A stretch of DNA of 64,000 nt from Prevotella sp. UBA2739 (GTDB taxonomy: Bacteria > Bacteroidota > Bacteroidia > Bacteroidales > Bacteroidaceae): contig DEJV01000025.1 in assembly GCA_002353525.1 (NCBI GenBank), positions 4,668 to 68,667 on the forward strand, given 5' to 3'. The notes beneath the pieces are model-generated. The model saw only the letters and a list, made by a program, of their open reading frames with translations, made no database searches and was not told the origin of the DNA. Position numbers and translations under genes: made by a program. This document shows positions 18,184 to 25,957 of the stretch, piece after piece; the first letter of the stretch is position 1, and every line of letters begins with the position of its first letter.

Positions 18184-18333
18184 TTTGTTAGCAAATTACA
18201 CTTCAAGTTGTTAACAAATTACACTCCAATTTGTTAGCAAATTACACATCAATTTGTTAACAAATCGCATCCTCATTTGTTAACAAATCGCACCTTAATT
18301 TCTTAAGAAATCGCATCTTAATTTCTTAACAAA
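18184..18333. repeat. Seven-unit tandem array, exact 23-bp period, palindromic core
   Basis: Units start at 18184, 18207, 18230, 18253, 18276, 18299 and 18322. Each begins with TTTGTTA(A/G)CAAA or a variant (TTTCTTAAGAAA, TTTCTTAACAAA), a near-perfect 12-bp palindrome, followed by an 11-bp linker of the type TTACACxxCAA or TCGCAxCxTAA. Linkers vary gradually along the array while the period never changes. There are no unique spacers, so this is not CRISPR. It may be a multi-site protein-binding array. Confidence 0.8.
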
Positions 18334-18562
18334 TGGCTCACACGCTTTTTGGCATTCAACTTTCAGTATGGTTTTGGCCTCGAATTTGTAAAGATTTATC
18401 AAAGAAACACAAGGAGCAAAGTCACATTTTTTCGCACCTAAAGCATGCCGAAAAATCCCTTTCATGGCTTCAAATTCATCGAATTTCAGGGCATTTTATT
18501 CTATTCTCCATTCGAAAAATTCGAGAAATTCGTGGTCGAGAATAAAGGATGAATCATTAAAA

Positions 18563-18643
18563 ATACGAAGGTGCGAAGACAAGGGCATTCTCGCGCCCTC
18601 GTACCTTCGCACCCTCGCACCTTCGAATCTTCGTATCTTCGAA
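18563..18643. repeat. Heptamer inverted repeat element, copy 1 (short)
   Basis: ATACGAAGGTGCGAAG on the left faces CTCGTACCTTCGCACCCTCGCACCTTCGAA on the right, built from GTACGA(A/G)G-like units. The short core (ACAAGGGCATTCTCG) matches the right-hand core of the longer copies at 27411-27562 and 60950-61096. Confidence 0.65.
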
Positions 18644-18655
18644 ATGACAAAACGC

Positions 18656-19366
18656 TTAGTTGTGCACCAACGTTCCAATTTCCTCGCCGGCCATGACCTT
18701 CTTCAAATTTCCAACCACATCCATGTTGAACACATAGATAGGCAGATTGTTGTCCTGGCACATGCAGATGGCGGTCAAATCCATCACTTTCAGTCCACGA
18801 GACAATACCTCTTTATAAGTAATCTCGTTGAACTTCACGGCTGTGGGGTCTTTCTCCGGATCGGCAGTATAGACACCGTCCACACGCGTGCCTTTCAACA
18901 TCACGTCGGCCTCTATCTCAATGCCACGCAACGAACTGCCCGTATCGGTAGTGAAGTAAGGCGAGCCCGTGCCTGCCGAGAAGATGCACACATAGCCTGC
19001 CTCCATGGCCTCGATGGCTTTCCATTTGGTATAGAACTCGCCGATGGGCTCCATACGGATGGCTGTCATCACACGGTTTTTCACGCCAATGGCCCCCAGT
19101 GCGGAACTCAGTGCCAGCGAGTTGATGACCGTGGCGCACATGCCCATCTGGTCGCCTTTCACGCGGTCGAAACCTTTCTGGCTGCCACTCAATCCGCGGA
19201 AGATGTTACCACCGCCAATCACAATTCCAATCTGTACGCCCATTTGGGCCACTTCTTTAATCTGTTCGGCATACTGGCTCAGACGCTCGGGGTCGATGCC
19301 ATAACCTTGCTTGCCCATGAGGCTCTCGCCACTGAGCTTCAAAAGTATTCTTTTAAATCTTGCCAT
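18656..19366 (-). CDS. pyrH: UMP kinase
   Basis: A 236-residue cytoplasmic amino acid kinase-fold enzyme that phosphorylates UMP to UDP, an essential pyrimidine step. It shows KLSGESL (ATP site), IVIGGGNIFRG, the GDQMGMCATVINSLAL helix and the C-terminal KVMDLTAICMC segment; length is typical. It begins 23 bp after birA in the same direction, so the two probably share the birA promoter. Confidence 0.96.
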   Translation of the reverse strand: MARFKRILLKLSGESLMGKQGYGIDPERLSQYAEQIKEVAQMGVQIGIVIGGGNIFRGLSGSQKGFDRVKGDQMGMCATVINSLALSSALGAIGVKNRVMTAIRMEPIGEFYTKWKAIEAMEAGYVCIFSAGTGSPYFTTDTGSSLRGIEIEADVMLKGTRVDGVYTADPEKDPTAVKFNEITYKEVLSRGLKVMDLTAICMCQDNNLPIYVFNMDVVGNLKKVMAGEEIGTLVHN

Positions 19367-19389
19367 AACACGTTATCTTTTAGATTTTA

Positions 19390-20142
19390 TCATTCTTTTT
19401 CATGGATAGGAGCCAGCACAAATGCCACCTCTTTAAACATATACGAGCGTTCACACCCTGCACTGTCACAGAGCCACAAACGCCCATCATCGGCCACACG
19501 CACCAACCTGGCACTAAACTCACCTTTGCTGTCGCGGTAACGATGGTAGCCCTCACGACGGTAGAGACAACGGTGATAGCGACTGGAGATTTCTTCGAAT
19601 CGTCTCTCCGACAGCATCCTCATCCCTTCCTGCATATGGTGGGTAACCTGTTCGAGTACTTGTTCCAAATCAACCTCATGACCTACAATCTGCCATAGAG
19701 ACACCGGATTGGGCGCATCGCTGTGGAACACCCGCTGGTTGACATCTATGCCCGTACCGAATATGCATGTGGCGATTCCATTGCTGTGGATGCCCAGCTC
19801 TATCAACGTACCGCATATTTTACGGTCATGCCAATAAATATCATTGGGCCACTTGATGCTGAACCCTTCGGCATAGCTGCTGAGCGTGTCGTAGAGGGCC
19901 AGGGCATGGGTCATCGACAACAGATACTGCTGCTGTACAGGCACATAATGCGGCCGTACCAACATCGAGAACAACAAGTTCTTACCAGGTTCTGACTCCC
20001 ACGTATTGGTGCCTTGCCCACGGCCGGCGGTCTGATAGGCGGCAGTAACCACCGTCAGGTCGGCATCTGCCTCATCGCGATGCTCGCGCAACCAACGGTT
20101 GGTGGAGTCTGTCTGCTCTAGTTTGATGGTCTTTAGTTTCAT
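19390..20142 (-). CDS. birA: Biotin--[acetyl-CoA-carboxylase] ligase (catalytic domain only)
   Basis: A 250-residue enzyme that makes biotinyl-AMP and transfers biotin to carboxyl carrier proteins. The biotin/ATP site GRGQGTNTWES and NLLFSMLV are present, with KWPNDIYW and a GTGIDVNQ segment. The N-terminal helix-turn-helix of repressor-type BirA is absent, so it should not regulate biotin genes. Start 20142 is fixed by the promoter: the alternative ATG at 20166 lies upstream of the predicted transcription start. Confidence 0.92.
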   Translation of the reverse strand: MKLKTIKLEQTDSTNRWLREHRDEADADLTVVTAAYQTAGRGQGTNTWESEPGKNLLFSMLVRPHYVPVQQQYLLSMTHALALYDTLSSYAEGFSIKWPNDIYWHDRKICGTLIELGIHSNGIATCIFGTGIDVNQRVFHSDAPNPVSLWQIVGHEVDLEQVLEQVTHHMQEGMRMLSERRFEEISSRYHRCLYRREGYHRYRDSKGEFSARLVRVADDGRLWLCDSAGCERSYMFKEVAFVLAPIHEKE

Positions 20143-20147
20143 CAGTG

Positions 20148-20179
20148 CAAAAATACAAAAAAACACCGAGACGGCAAAA
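20148..20179 (-). promoter_or_regulatory. Promoter of birA-pyrH with almost no leader
   Basis: On the minus strand TTTTG (plus 20175-20179), a 19-bp spacer and TATTTTTG (plus 20148-20155). Only 5 nt lie between the -7 box and the birA ATG, so the mRNA should be leaderless or nearly so. Confidence 0.65.
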
Positions 20180-20230
20180 CGAATGAGGAAGTTTAAAACT
20201 GCGGAGGCTCACATTTTTCATGTGATTCGT

Positions 20231-20261
20231 TTTGACAATACAAAAAATGTTGGTATCTTTG
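20231..20261 (+). promoter_or_regulatory. Promoter of tadA with almost no leader
   Basis: TTTG (20231-20234), a 19-bp spacer and TATCTTTG (20254-20261). The first ATG of tadA begins 4 nt after the -7 box, which implies a leaderless message or use of the second ATG at 20296. Confidence 0.65.
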
Positions 20262-20265
20262 CCAA

Positions 20266-20712
20266 ATGACACAGCAAGAAAAGGACGAACAATATATGCG
20301 CCGGGCTCTCGATGAGGCGCAAGAAGCGTTGCGGCAAGGGGAAATCCCCATTGGCGCTGTAGTGGTGTGCAAGGACCGTATCATCGCCCGGGCTCACAAC
20401 CTGACGGAGACGCTGAACGACGTGACAGCCCACGCCGAGATGCAGGCCATCACGTCAGCGGCCAACCTGCTTGGCGGCAAGTACCTCACCGACTGCACAC
20501 TCTACGTCACAGTAGAGCCTTGCATCATGTGTGCGGGCGCCATCGGGTGGGCACAAATCAGCCGCATTGTCTATGGCACCGACGATGCCAAACGTGGCTA
20601 TCAGGTTTTTGCTCCGAAAGCCTTGCATCCGAAGGCGACGGTCACACGGGGCGTGTTGGAAGACGAATGCAGGCAACTGATGTTGGATTTTTTTAAAGAA
20701 AAACGGAAATGA
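20266..20712 (+). CDS. tadA: tRNA-specific adenosine deaminase
   Basis: A 148-residue zinc deaminase converting wobble A34 to inosine in tRNA-Arg(ACG). The zinc/catalytic motifs are HAE (residues 56-58) and PCIMC (85-89), with GEIPIGAVVV near the N-terminus. The annotated ATG follows the -7 box by only 4 nt. Met11 at 20296 (MRRALDEAQEAL) matches the usual TadA N-terminus and is a fair alternative start with a 30-nt leader. The stop codon overlaps the next ATG (ATGA), so the two genes are translationally coupled. Confidence 0.94.
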   Translation: MTQQEKDEQYMRRALDEAQEALRQGEIPIGAVVVCKDRIIARAHNLTETLNDVTAHAEMQAITSAANLLGGKYLTDCTLYVTVEPCIMCAGAIGWAQISRIVYGTDDAKRGYQVFAPKALHPKATVTRGVLEDECRQLMLDFFKEKRK

Positions 20713-22025
20713 GAAAACTGTTATTGCTGCTATTGGCAGTCACGATGGCTGCCTGCTCGGAAAAGGACGACGATGCGAAAAACGCGCTCACCCTTTCTAC
20801 CGAAAATTTTGTGTGGGACGAGAAGCAAAACGAGGCCACATTGGACATCCGCACCGATGGCAGCTGGACCATCACCAGCAATGTGGAATGGTGCACCCCA
20901 CTCATGAAGAAGGGCAACGGCCGCACCACCGTTCCGCTTTGGGTGATTCCTAATCTGGGGAAAAGCGACCGCACGGGCACGCTGACGGTGAAAAGCAACG
21001 GAAAGACCAAAACAGTCTCTCTGAGTCAGCCTGGCATCGAGTCGGCCGATAATTACGAATATGTGCTGCCGGTCGTGTTTCATGTGCTCTACAGCAACCA
21101 GAACGACACCATCGAATATGTAAGGAAAGGCTGGCTTGCCAAGATGATGGACACGGTGAACCGCCTCTACCAATATAATAAGGTGAACGTCAAGTTTGTA
21201 ATGGCGAAATACGACGACGAGGGCAACCTGCTCGATGAGGCTGGTGTCACTCGCCATCAGGTCACCTTCACCGATTACGACCCGAAAGAGTTTCTGAGCA
21301 CCGAAGGCAAAGACCGAAGGCAGTTTTCCGAATATGCCTTCAACATCCAGCGGTGCATCAACCTGTATGTGTTCAAGTTCAAAGACTCGAAAACCATGGG
21401 ACTGTCCGACCTGGCCATCACACCCGAGAACCACAAACTGGACAGCCTGCAGGCCACCGACTATTTCAACTCGCTGGAAAAGCCCAGTTTCCCCTATGGA
21501 TGTTGCATCAACAGCACTTATGTCTACGAGACACAAGACAGATACTACAACCCCAATTACATTGTGACCACACTAGCCCACGAACTGGGCCATTTCCTGG
21601 GACTGCTGCATACCTTCTCCGAGGATGAGTGCAATGAGGACGATGCCTGCTCAGACACGCCCACCTGCGACTACAACAACTACTTGTCGCTGCTGGACAT
21701 GGTGATAGAAGCAGAACAAAAGGCCGGACGGGAGCTGACGCTCGAGAAAGTGAGCGAGCGCATCAACTGTGAGGATGCCACTACCTATGTGGCGCGCAAT
21801 GTGATGGACTATGCCTACTGCTTCAGCGATGAGTTCTCGGAAGAACAAAAGAAACGCATGAAACACGTGCTGAACTACTGTCCGTCGCTCCCTGGTCCGA
21901 AACTGGATGTCTACAAGTCCACCCGGGCTGCGGCAACTACCGCACTGCCCTTCCCGCCACGGTTGTCCAACTGTCCGTCATTACCACACAAACAGCCGCA
22001 AAACCATCCGATTGGGATGCACTAA
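20709..22025 (+). CDS. Secreted zinc metalloprotease lipoprotein with BACON-like domain
   Basis: A 438-residue lipoprotein (lipobox MAACS, Cys16). Residues about 25-110 form a BACON-like beta domain (DGSWTITSNVEWCTP), a module often found in Bacteroidota surface proteins. The protease domain has HELGHFLGLLH (291-301, zinc ligands and Glu) and a Met-turn NVMDY (Met366), as in M43-like metzincins. The last 40 residues are Pro/Ala/Arg-rich and unlike the rest, so a frameshift or a natural tail is possible. Translationally coupled to tadA by a 4-bp overlap, an unusual pairing. Confidence 0.85.
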   Translation: MRKLLLLLLAVTMAACSEKDDDAKNALTLSTENFVWDEKQNEATLDIRTDGSWTITSNVEWCTPLMKKGNGRTTVPLWVIPNLGKSDRTGTLTVKSNGKTKTVSLSQPGIESADNYEYVLPVVFHVLYSNQNDTIEYVRKGWLAKMMDTVNRLYQYNKVNVKFVMAKYDDEGNLLDEAGVTRHQVTFTDYDPKEFLSTEGKDRRQFSEYAFNIQRCINLYVFKFKDSKTMGLSDLAITPENHKLDSLQATDYFNSLEKPSFPYGCCINSTYVYETQDRYYNPNYIVTTLAHELGHFLGLLHTFSEDECNEDDACSDTPTCDYNNYLSLLDMVIEAEQKAGRELTLEKVSERINCEDATTYVARNVMDYAYCFSDEFSEEQKKRMKHVLNYCPSLPGPKLDVYKSTRAAATTALPFPPRLSNCPSLPHKQPQNHPIGMH

Positions 22026-22036
22026 ACAAAAAAATG

Positions 22037-22061
22037 GAGGACATACATCACGTATGTCCTC
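22037..22061. terminator. Bidirectional terminator between convergent genes
   Basis: A perfect 10-bp stem GAGGACATAC/GTATGTCCTC with a 5-nt loop. It has an A-run on its left (22026-22034) and a T-rich run on its right, so it can stop both the metalloprotease transcript and the rsmI-lipoprotein transcript. Confidence 0.85.
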
Positions 22062-22128
22062 TATCATTTCTTCCTCTCAATAAAAACATTTCTTTATTTC
22101 CGAGCTTTCGTGCGAAAGCTTTATTGCC

Positions 22129-22980
22129 TTATTTCACCAAGACAACCAGATACTTGCTGGTGCTCCAGAATATCTGCGGGTTGGTGATGCGCAGCACATA
22201 CTGGTCTTTAGAGTCTTTGGCAAGCGTATAGCTGCTCGACGGGTGCATGGTGAGCAACTTGGCCGATTTCGAGTAGAGTTTGATTTCCTTGTCTACGCGG
22301 ATGTCAATCTTCGTGAAATAATTCTTATTGAAATTAGCCTGCAGCACCTTGCCATCCTCGATGATGCGCTGCTCTTTCAGCTCTTTCTTCGTACCGAACA
22401 CAAACCAAGCCGTATTCAGCTGCTTGTCCTGTGTGTTGATGGTCTCAGTCTTCTGATTGCTCTCTGTCTGAAGGTTTTTCACGTCGGTGTTCAAGTTGGC
22501 AATAGTCTCATCCAACTGTCCGATGTGAATATCCTTGGCGTCCAGCTCCGAGCGCAACTGCTGCAGCTCCTGGTCCTTCTGCTCCAGCTGAGCCACAAGG
22601 TCTTCCAAAGTCTTATTCAGTTGGTCGCCTTTTACAGAACTCTCGCGCAACTGTTTCTTCAGCTTATTGATCAACTCACGATTCTTGGCCATCGTCTGCT
22701 GGATGAACTGCATGTTCTCGCGCAGCTGCTGCCGCTTGTTGGCGCCCTCGCCCTCCTTGGCCAGGCTTACACGGTTCTCTGCCTCGTTAATCAGACGGAA
22801 ACCTTCCTGAATCTCGTTCAGTGTACCCATCATGTCGTTAATCTCATTATCCTTTTGGGCAATGATTTTCTGCAAAGAGTCGCTCTGAGTCAACTCAGCC
22901 AAATTAGGCCTTTGCTTAGCTTCGTTACATGCTACCAGAGCCATGGCTCCGAATGCAAAAACAAACAATAGTTTTTTCAT
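22129..22980 (-). CDS. Coiled-coil lipoprotein of unknown function
   Basis: A 283-residue protein with a lipoprotein signal (MKKLLFVFAFGAMALVAC, Cys18). Residues about 30-195 are a long heptad-rich coiled coil (QKIIAQKDNEINDMM, LVAQLEQKDQELQQLRSELDAKD). A C-terminal beta domain follows (about 200-283, TAWFVFGTKKELKEQRIIEDGK to YLVVLVK), conserved in look with a family of Bacteroidota lipoproteins. It is coupled to rsmI by a 4-bp ATGA overlap. Function not recognised; the structure suggests an envelope scaffold. Confidence 0.8.
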   Translation of the reverse strand: MKKLLFVFAFGAMALVACNEAKQRPNLAELTQSDSLQKIIAQKDNEINDMMGTLNEIQEGFRLINEAENRVSLAKEGEGANKRQQLRENMQFIQQTMAKNRELINKLKKQLRESSVKGDQLNKTLEDLVAQLEQKDQELQQLRSELDAKDIHIGQLDETIANLNTDVKNLQTESNQKTETINTQDKQLNTAWFVFGTKKELKEQRIIEDGKVLQANFNKNYFTKIDIRVDKEIKLYSKSAKLLTMHPSSSYTLAKDSKDQYVLRITNPQIFWSTSKYLVVLVK

Positions 22981-23684
22981 ACCTTATTATTTTTGAGTTT
23001 ATTTTCTTTTTTAGCAGGAGCGCCCGCCAGGACAATCACTATCTCGCCCTTGGGCTCTTTCTCCTTGAAATGGGCTATGACGTCGGCCAACGAGCCGCGA
23101 ACGCTTTCCTCGTGCACTTTAGATATCTCACGGCAGACACTCACCTGACGGTCAGCACCGTAAGCATCGCTGAACTGCTGCAGGGTTTTCACCAGCCGAT
23201 AGGGCGACTCGTAGAAAATCATCGTGCGCTGCTCTTCGCGCAATGCCTCAATGCGCGTCTGGCGGCCTTTCTTCTGCGGCAGGAATCCCTCAAAGCAGAA
23301 CCGGTCGTCTGGCAGACCGCTCGACACCAAGGCCGGCACAAAGGCTGTGGCTCCAGGCAATGTCTGCACCTCCACACCTGCGGCAATCGCCTCACGCACC
23401 AGATAGAACCCTGGGTCGCTGATGCCCGGCGTACCGGCATCGCTGATCAGCGCGATGGTCTGACCTGCCTTCAGGCGCTCTACGATTCCGGCCGATGTGC
23501 CATGCTCGTTAAACTTATGGTGCGACATGAGATGGTTTTTTATGTCGAAATGCTTCAACAGAATGCCCGACGTGCGGGTGTCTTCTGCCAGCACCAAATC
23601 TGCCTCCTTCAGTATTCTGATGGCACGCAGCGTCATGTCCTCCATATTTCCGACAGGGGTCGGTACCACATACAATATGCCCAT
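22977..23684 (-). CDS. rsmI: 16S rRNA (cytidine(1402)-2'-O)-methyltransferase
   Basis: A 235-residue SAM-dependent tetrapyrrole-methylase-fold enzyme that methylates C1402 in the ribosomal P site. Typical motifs: LYVVPTPVGNMEDMTLRA, AEDTRTSG, ISDAGTPGISDPG and the LPGATAFVPALVSSGLP stretch. An upstream in-frame ATG at 23747 lies before the -7 box; 23684 is the correct start and gives the normal N-terminus. It overlaps the coiled-coil lipoprotein gene by 4 bp. Confidence 0.95.
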   Translation of the reverse strand: MGILYVVPTPVGNMEDMTLRAIRILKEADLVLAEDTRTSGILLKHFDIKNHLMSHHKFNEHGTSAGIVERLKAGQTIALISDAGTPGISDPGFYLVREAIAAGVEVQTLPGATAFVPALVSSGLPDDRFCFEGFLPQKKGRQTRIEALREEQRTMIFYESPYRLVKTLQQFSDAYGADRQVSVCREISKVHEESVRGSLADVIAHFKEKEPKGEIVIVLAGAPAKKENKLKNNKV

Positions 23685-23693
23685 ATTACGGGG

Positions 23694-23726
23694 CAAATAT
23701 AATCTAAAAATATATAATGAACAAAA
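23694..23726 (-). promoter_or_regulatory. Promoter of rsmI
   Basis: On the minus strand TTTTG (plus 23722-23726), a 20-bp spacer and TATATTTG (plus 23694-23701). The rsmI ATG follows after 9 nt, so the leader is very short. Confidence 0.65.
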
Positions 23727-23740
23727 AAAACAACAAAAAC

Positions 23741-23772
23741 TTTGCATTTTTTAAAGCGTATTTGTATTTTTG
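23741..23772 (+). promoter_or_regulatory. Promoter of tdk
   Basis: TTTG (23741-23744), a 20-bp spacer and TATTTTTG (23765-23772). The tdk ATG at 23780 follows after 7 nt. It is divergent from the rsmI promoter in a 95-bp intergenic region. Confidence 0.65.
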
Positions 23773-23779
23773 CAGCATC

Positions 23780-24394
23780 ATGATAGAAAACTTAACAGGC
23801 GAAGCGCATCGTCCAGGGCGCATTGAAGTAGTGTGCGGAAGCATGTTCTCGGGTAAGACAGAGGAGCTCATCCGCCGCATGAAGCGTGCAAAATTCGCAA
23901 AACAGAAGGTCGAGATTTTCAAACCTGCCATCGACACCCGTTACTCAGACATCGATGTGGTCAGCCACGACCAGAATGCCATACAGTCAACTCCGGTAGA
24001 CAACTCGTCGAGCATTCTGCTGCTGGCATCCGACATTGATGTGGTCGGCATCGACGAGGCTCAGTTCCTCGACATGGGCCTCATCGAAGTGTGCAACGAA
24101 CTGGCCTACCGTGGCGTACGCGTCATCGTGGCCGGACTCGACATGGACTTCAAGGGCATTCCTTTCGGACCTATTCCCGGATTGTGCGCCATTGCCGACG
24201 ACGTGACCAAGGTACACGCCATCTGCGTGAAGTGTGGCAATCTGGCTTATGTCAGTCACCGGTTGGTGGCCAACGAAAAGCGCGTGTTGCTGGGCGAGAC
24301 GGCCGAATACGAGCCTCTCTGTCGCGAATGCTACCAAAAAGCACTTGCCGCCGACAAGCAGCAGAACACCCCGTCAACCACTCTTTCAAAATAA
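23780..24394 (+). CDS. tdk: Thymidine kinase
   Basis: A 204-residue type II thymidine kinase of the pyrimidine salvage pathway. The P-loop is GSMFSGKT (residues 20-27), with the DEAQF Walker B segment, a GLDMDFKGIPFGP loop and a zinc-binding lasso with Cys pairs CVKC and CREC. The open frame extends upstream to 23717, but those codons lie in the promoter; the start at 23780 gives the usual N-terminus. Thirty base pairs separate it from the next gene. Confidence 0.95.
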   Translation: MIENLTGEAHRPGRIEVVCGSMFSGKTEELIRRMKRAKFAKQKVEIFKPAIDTRYSDIDVVSHDQNAIQSTPVDNSSSILLLASDIDVVGIDEAQFLDMGLIEVCNELAYRGVRVIVAGLDMDFKGIPFGPIPGLCAIADDVTKVHAICVKCGNLAYVSHRLVANEKRVLLGETAEYEPLCRECYQKALAADKQQNTPSTTLSK

Positions 24395-24423
24395 ATCACA
24401 CCTCAAACCCCTCAAAGAAATAT

Positions 24424-25593
24424 ATGAAAAAAGAAATAACCTTCGACCGTTTTATCCGTTGGACAGGCATAGGCCTGCTGGTCATTGCCGTATTGCTGCT
24501 GATGAACTATCTCAGCCATGTGCTGCTGCCTTTCTTCATCGCCTGGTTCCTGGCCTACCTGCTCTACCCTCTCGTGAAGTTCGTGCAATATAAACTACAT
24601 GTGCCCACACGGGCTTTGAGCATCATCGTGACGCTCATCTTCGTCATTGCCGTGGTAGGAGGAGTAATCTACCTGATTATACCACCCATGATCGAACAGT
24701 TCCAGAAACTGGGCGAACTGGCCACGAAATATATCCACAACACAGCTCACATCACCAGCATTCCAGATACCATTCAGGCATGGATTCAAGACAACCAGCA
24801 AAAGATTGACGAGTTCTTCCGCAGTAAGGATTTCACCGATGCCTTAAAGACGGCCATGCCACAGGTGTTCAATTTCCTCGGACAGACGGCCAGCATCGTC
24901 ATCAGCATCGTCGCCTCGCTCATCACCTTGCTCTATATGTTCTTCATCCTGCTAGACTATGAGTATCTTACCGAAAATTGGATTAAGATATTCCCCAAGA
25001 AGGCACGCCCGTTCTGGACAGAACTGATGCAGGATGCCGAGCGCGAACTGAACAATTATGTGCGTGGACAAGGCCTGGTGGCACTCACCATGGGTGTACT
25101 GTTCTGCATCGGATTTACCATCATCGACTTCCCCATGGCCATTGGCCTGGGCATTCTCATCGGCATTCTCGACCTGGTTCCCTATCTGCACACCTTCGCA
25201 CTCATTCCCACAGCCCTGCTGGCGCTGCTCAAGGCTGCCGACACAGGGCAGAACTTCTGGATTATCCTCATTTCTGCCGTAGCCGTATTTGCCATCGTAC
25301 AAGTCATCATCGACATGGTGGTCACTCCGAAAATCATGGGAAAGGCCATGGGCCTCAACCCCGCCATTCTGTTGCTCAGCCTCTCTGTGTGGGGAGCACT
25401 GCTCGGATTCATCGGCCTGATCATTGCCCTGCCGCTCACCACCCTGCTCATCGCCTACTACCAACGCTATGTCACACGTGAGCAAGAGGAAGAAGACAGT
25501 CCCGACGACGAAGATGCCATGATTCCGATTCCGGCAGAAACAACCGAAAAAAGCGAAGAAATAACAGCAAAACAACAAAAAACTGCCGAATAA
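24424..25593 (+). CDS. AI-2E family transporter (permease)
   Basis: A 389-residue integral membrane protein of the AI-2E family (older name UPF0118; members include TqsA and various exporters, and substrates differ). It has about eight hydrophobic segments: two to three at 10-90, then a soluble periplasmic stretch (95-160), and five in the second half including GILDLVPYLHTF and the conserved VVTPKIMGKAMGLNPAILLLSL. The C-terminus is acidic and Glu/Lys-rich. An in-frame extension from 24091 overlaps tdk and is not used; start 24424 follows the membrane topology. Substrate unknown. Confidence 0.85.
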   Translation: MKKEITFDRFIRWTGIGLLVIAVLLLMNYLSHVLLPFFIAWFLAYLLYPLVKFVQYKLHVPTRALSIIVTLIFVIAVVGGVIYLIIPPMIEQFQKLGELATKYIHNTAHITSIPDTIQAWIQDNQQKIDEFFRSKDFTDALKTAMPQVFNFLGQTASIVISIVASLITLLYMFFILLDYEYLTENWIKIFPKKARPFWTELMQDAERELNNYVRGQGLVALTMGVLFCIGFTIIDFPMAIGLGILIGILDLVPYLHTFALIPTALLALLKAADTGQNFWIILISAVAVFAIVQVIIDMVVTPKIMGKAMGLNPAILLLSLSVWGALLGFIGLIIALPLTTLLIAYYQRYVTREQEEEDSPDDEDAMIPIPAETTEKSEEITAKQQKTAE

Positions 25594-25625
25594 TTTTGCA
25601 GTTTCAAAAAAACATAGTACCTTTG
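25594..25625 (+). promoter_or_regulatory. Promoter of tRNA-Lys
   Basis: TTTTG (25594-25598), a 19-bp spacer and TACCTTTG (25618-25625). The tRNA starts 26 nt later, so a short 5' leader has to be removed. The -33 box begins directly after the stop codon of the AI-2E permease gene. Confidence 0.7.
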
Positions 25626-25651
25626 CACCCGCTTTCACATCAGAAAGCTCT

Positions 25652-25724
25652 GATCCGCTAGCTCAGTTGGTAGAGCACAACACTTTTAATGTTGGGGTCT
25701 TGGGTTCGAGCCCCAAGCGGATCA
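25652..25724 (+). tRNA. tRNA-Lys (anticodon TTT)
   Basis: A 73-nt cloverleaf: acceptor GATCCGC/GCGGATC with discriminator A, D-stem GCTC/GAGC, anticodon loop CTTTTAA, and T-arm TTCGAGC. All stems pair without mismatch. CCA is not encoded. Confidence 0.96.
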
Positions 25725-25728
25725 CCTA

Positions 25729-25770
25729 AAAACAGGCAAGCAATTGATTCGTCAATCGTTTGCCTGTTTT
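25729..25770 (+). terminator. Terminator of tRNA-Lys
   Basis: AAAACAGGCAA (25729-25739) pairs with TTGCCTGTTTT (25760-25770), with an inner GATT/AATC-like extension, and CTTTT follows. It begins 4 nt after the tRNA. Confidence 0.8.
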
Positions 25771-25836
25771 CTTTTACCCCAATCACACCGCATTTGCCTC
25801 GCTCAGTCCCCGCTCAGTCGGTTTTGCACCTCCGAC

Positions 25837-25877
25837 AGGCCTAATTATCAATTATCAATTGTCAATTATCAATTACC
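25837..25877. repeat. Dispersed AATTATCAATT repeat, copy 1
   Basis: AGGCCTAATTATCAATTATC followed by AATTGTC/AATTATC units and AATTACC. A second copy at 28261-28301 has the same start and end and differs by order of the inner 10-bp units. AT-rich tandem 10-mers of this kind are common between genes in Bacteroidales. Confidence 0.65.
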
Positions 25878-25957
25878 GGACGTCCGACCGAACGTAACAT
25901 TTGTAATGCGGCAAACATAAATCGCAAGCAAATGGTAAACTATAGGGAGCCCACATT

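Larger units (their letters stand above)
18127..18655. other. 529-bp gene-free stretch between the pssA operon and pyrH
   Basis: Both flanking genes end here (convergent). It holds the 23-bp-period palindromic array (18184-18333), an AT-rich stretch with no recognisable feature (18334-18560) and one copy of the heptamer inverted repeat element (18563-18643) that could act as the pyrH terminator. Only short antisense frames are open across it. Confidence 0.6.

Noticed and set aside
18184..18333. CRISPR array
   Set aside because: The units are contiguous with an exact 23-bp period and no unique spacers, and no cas gene is near.
18464..19540. 358-residue plus-strand frame over pyrH
   Set aside because: Antisense to pyrH and starting in a repeat; His-rich shadow composition.
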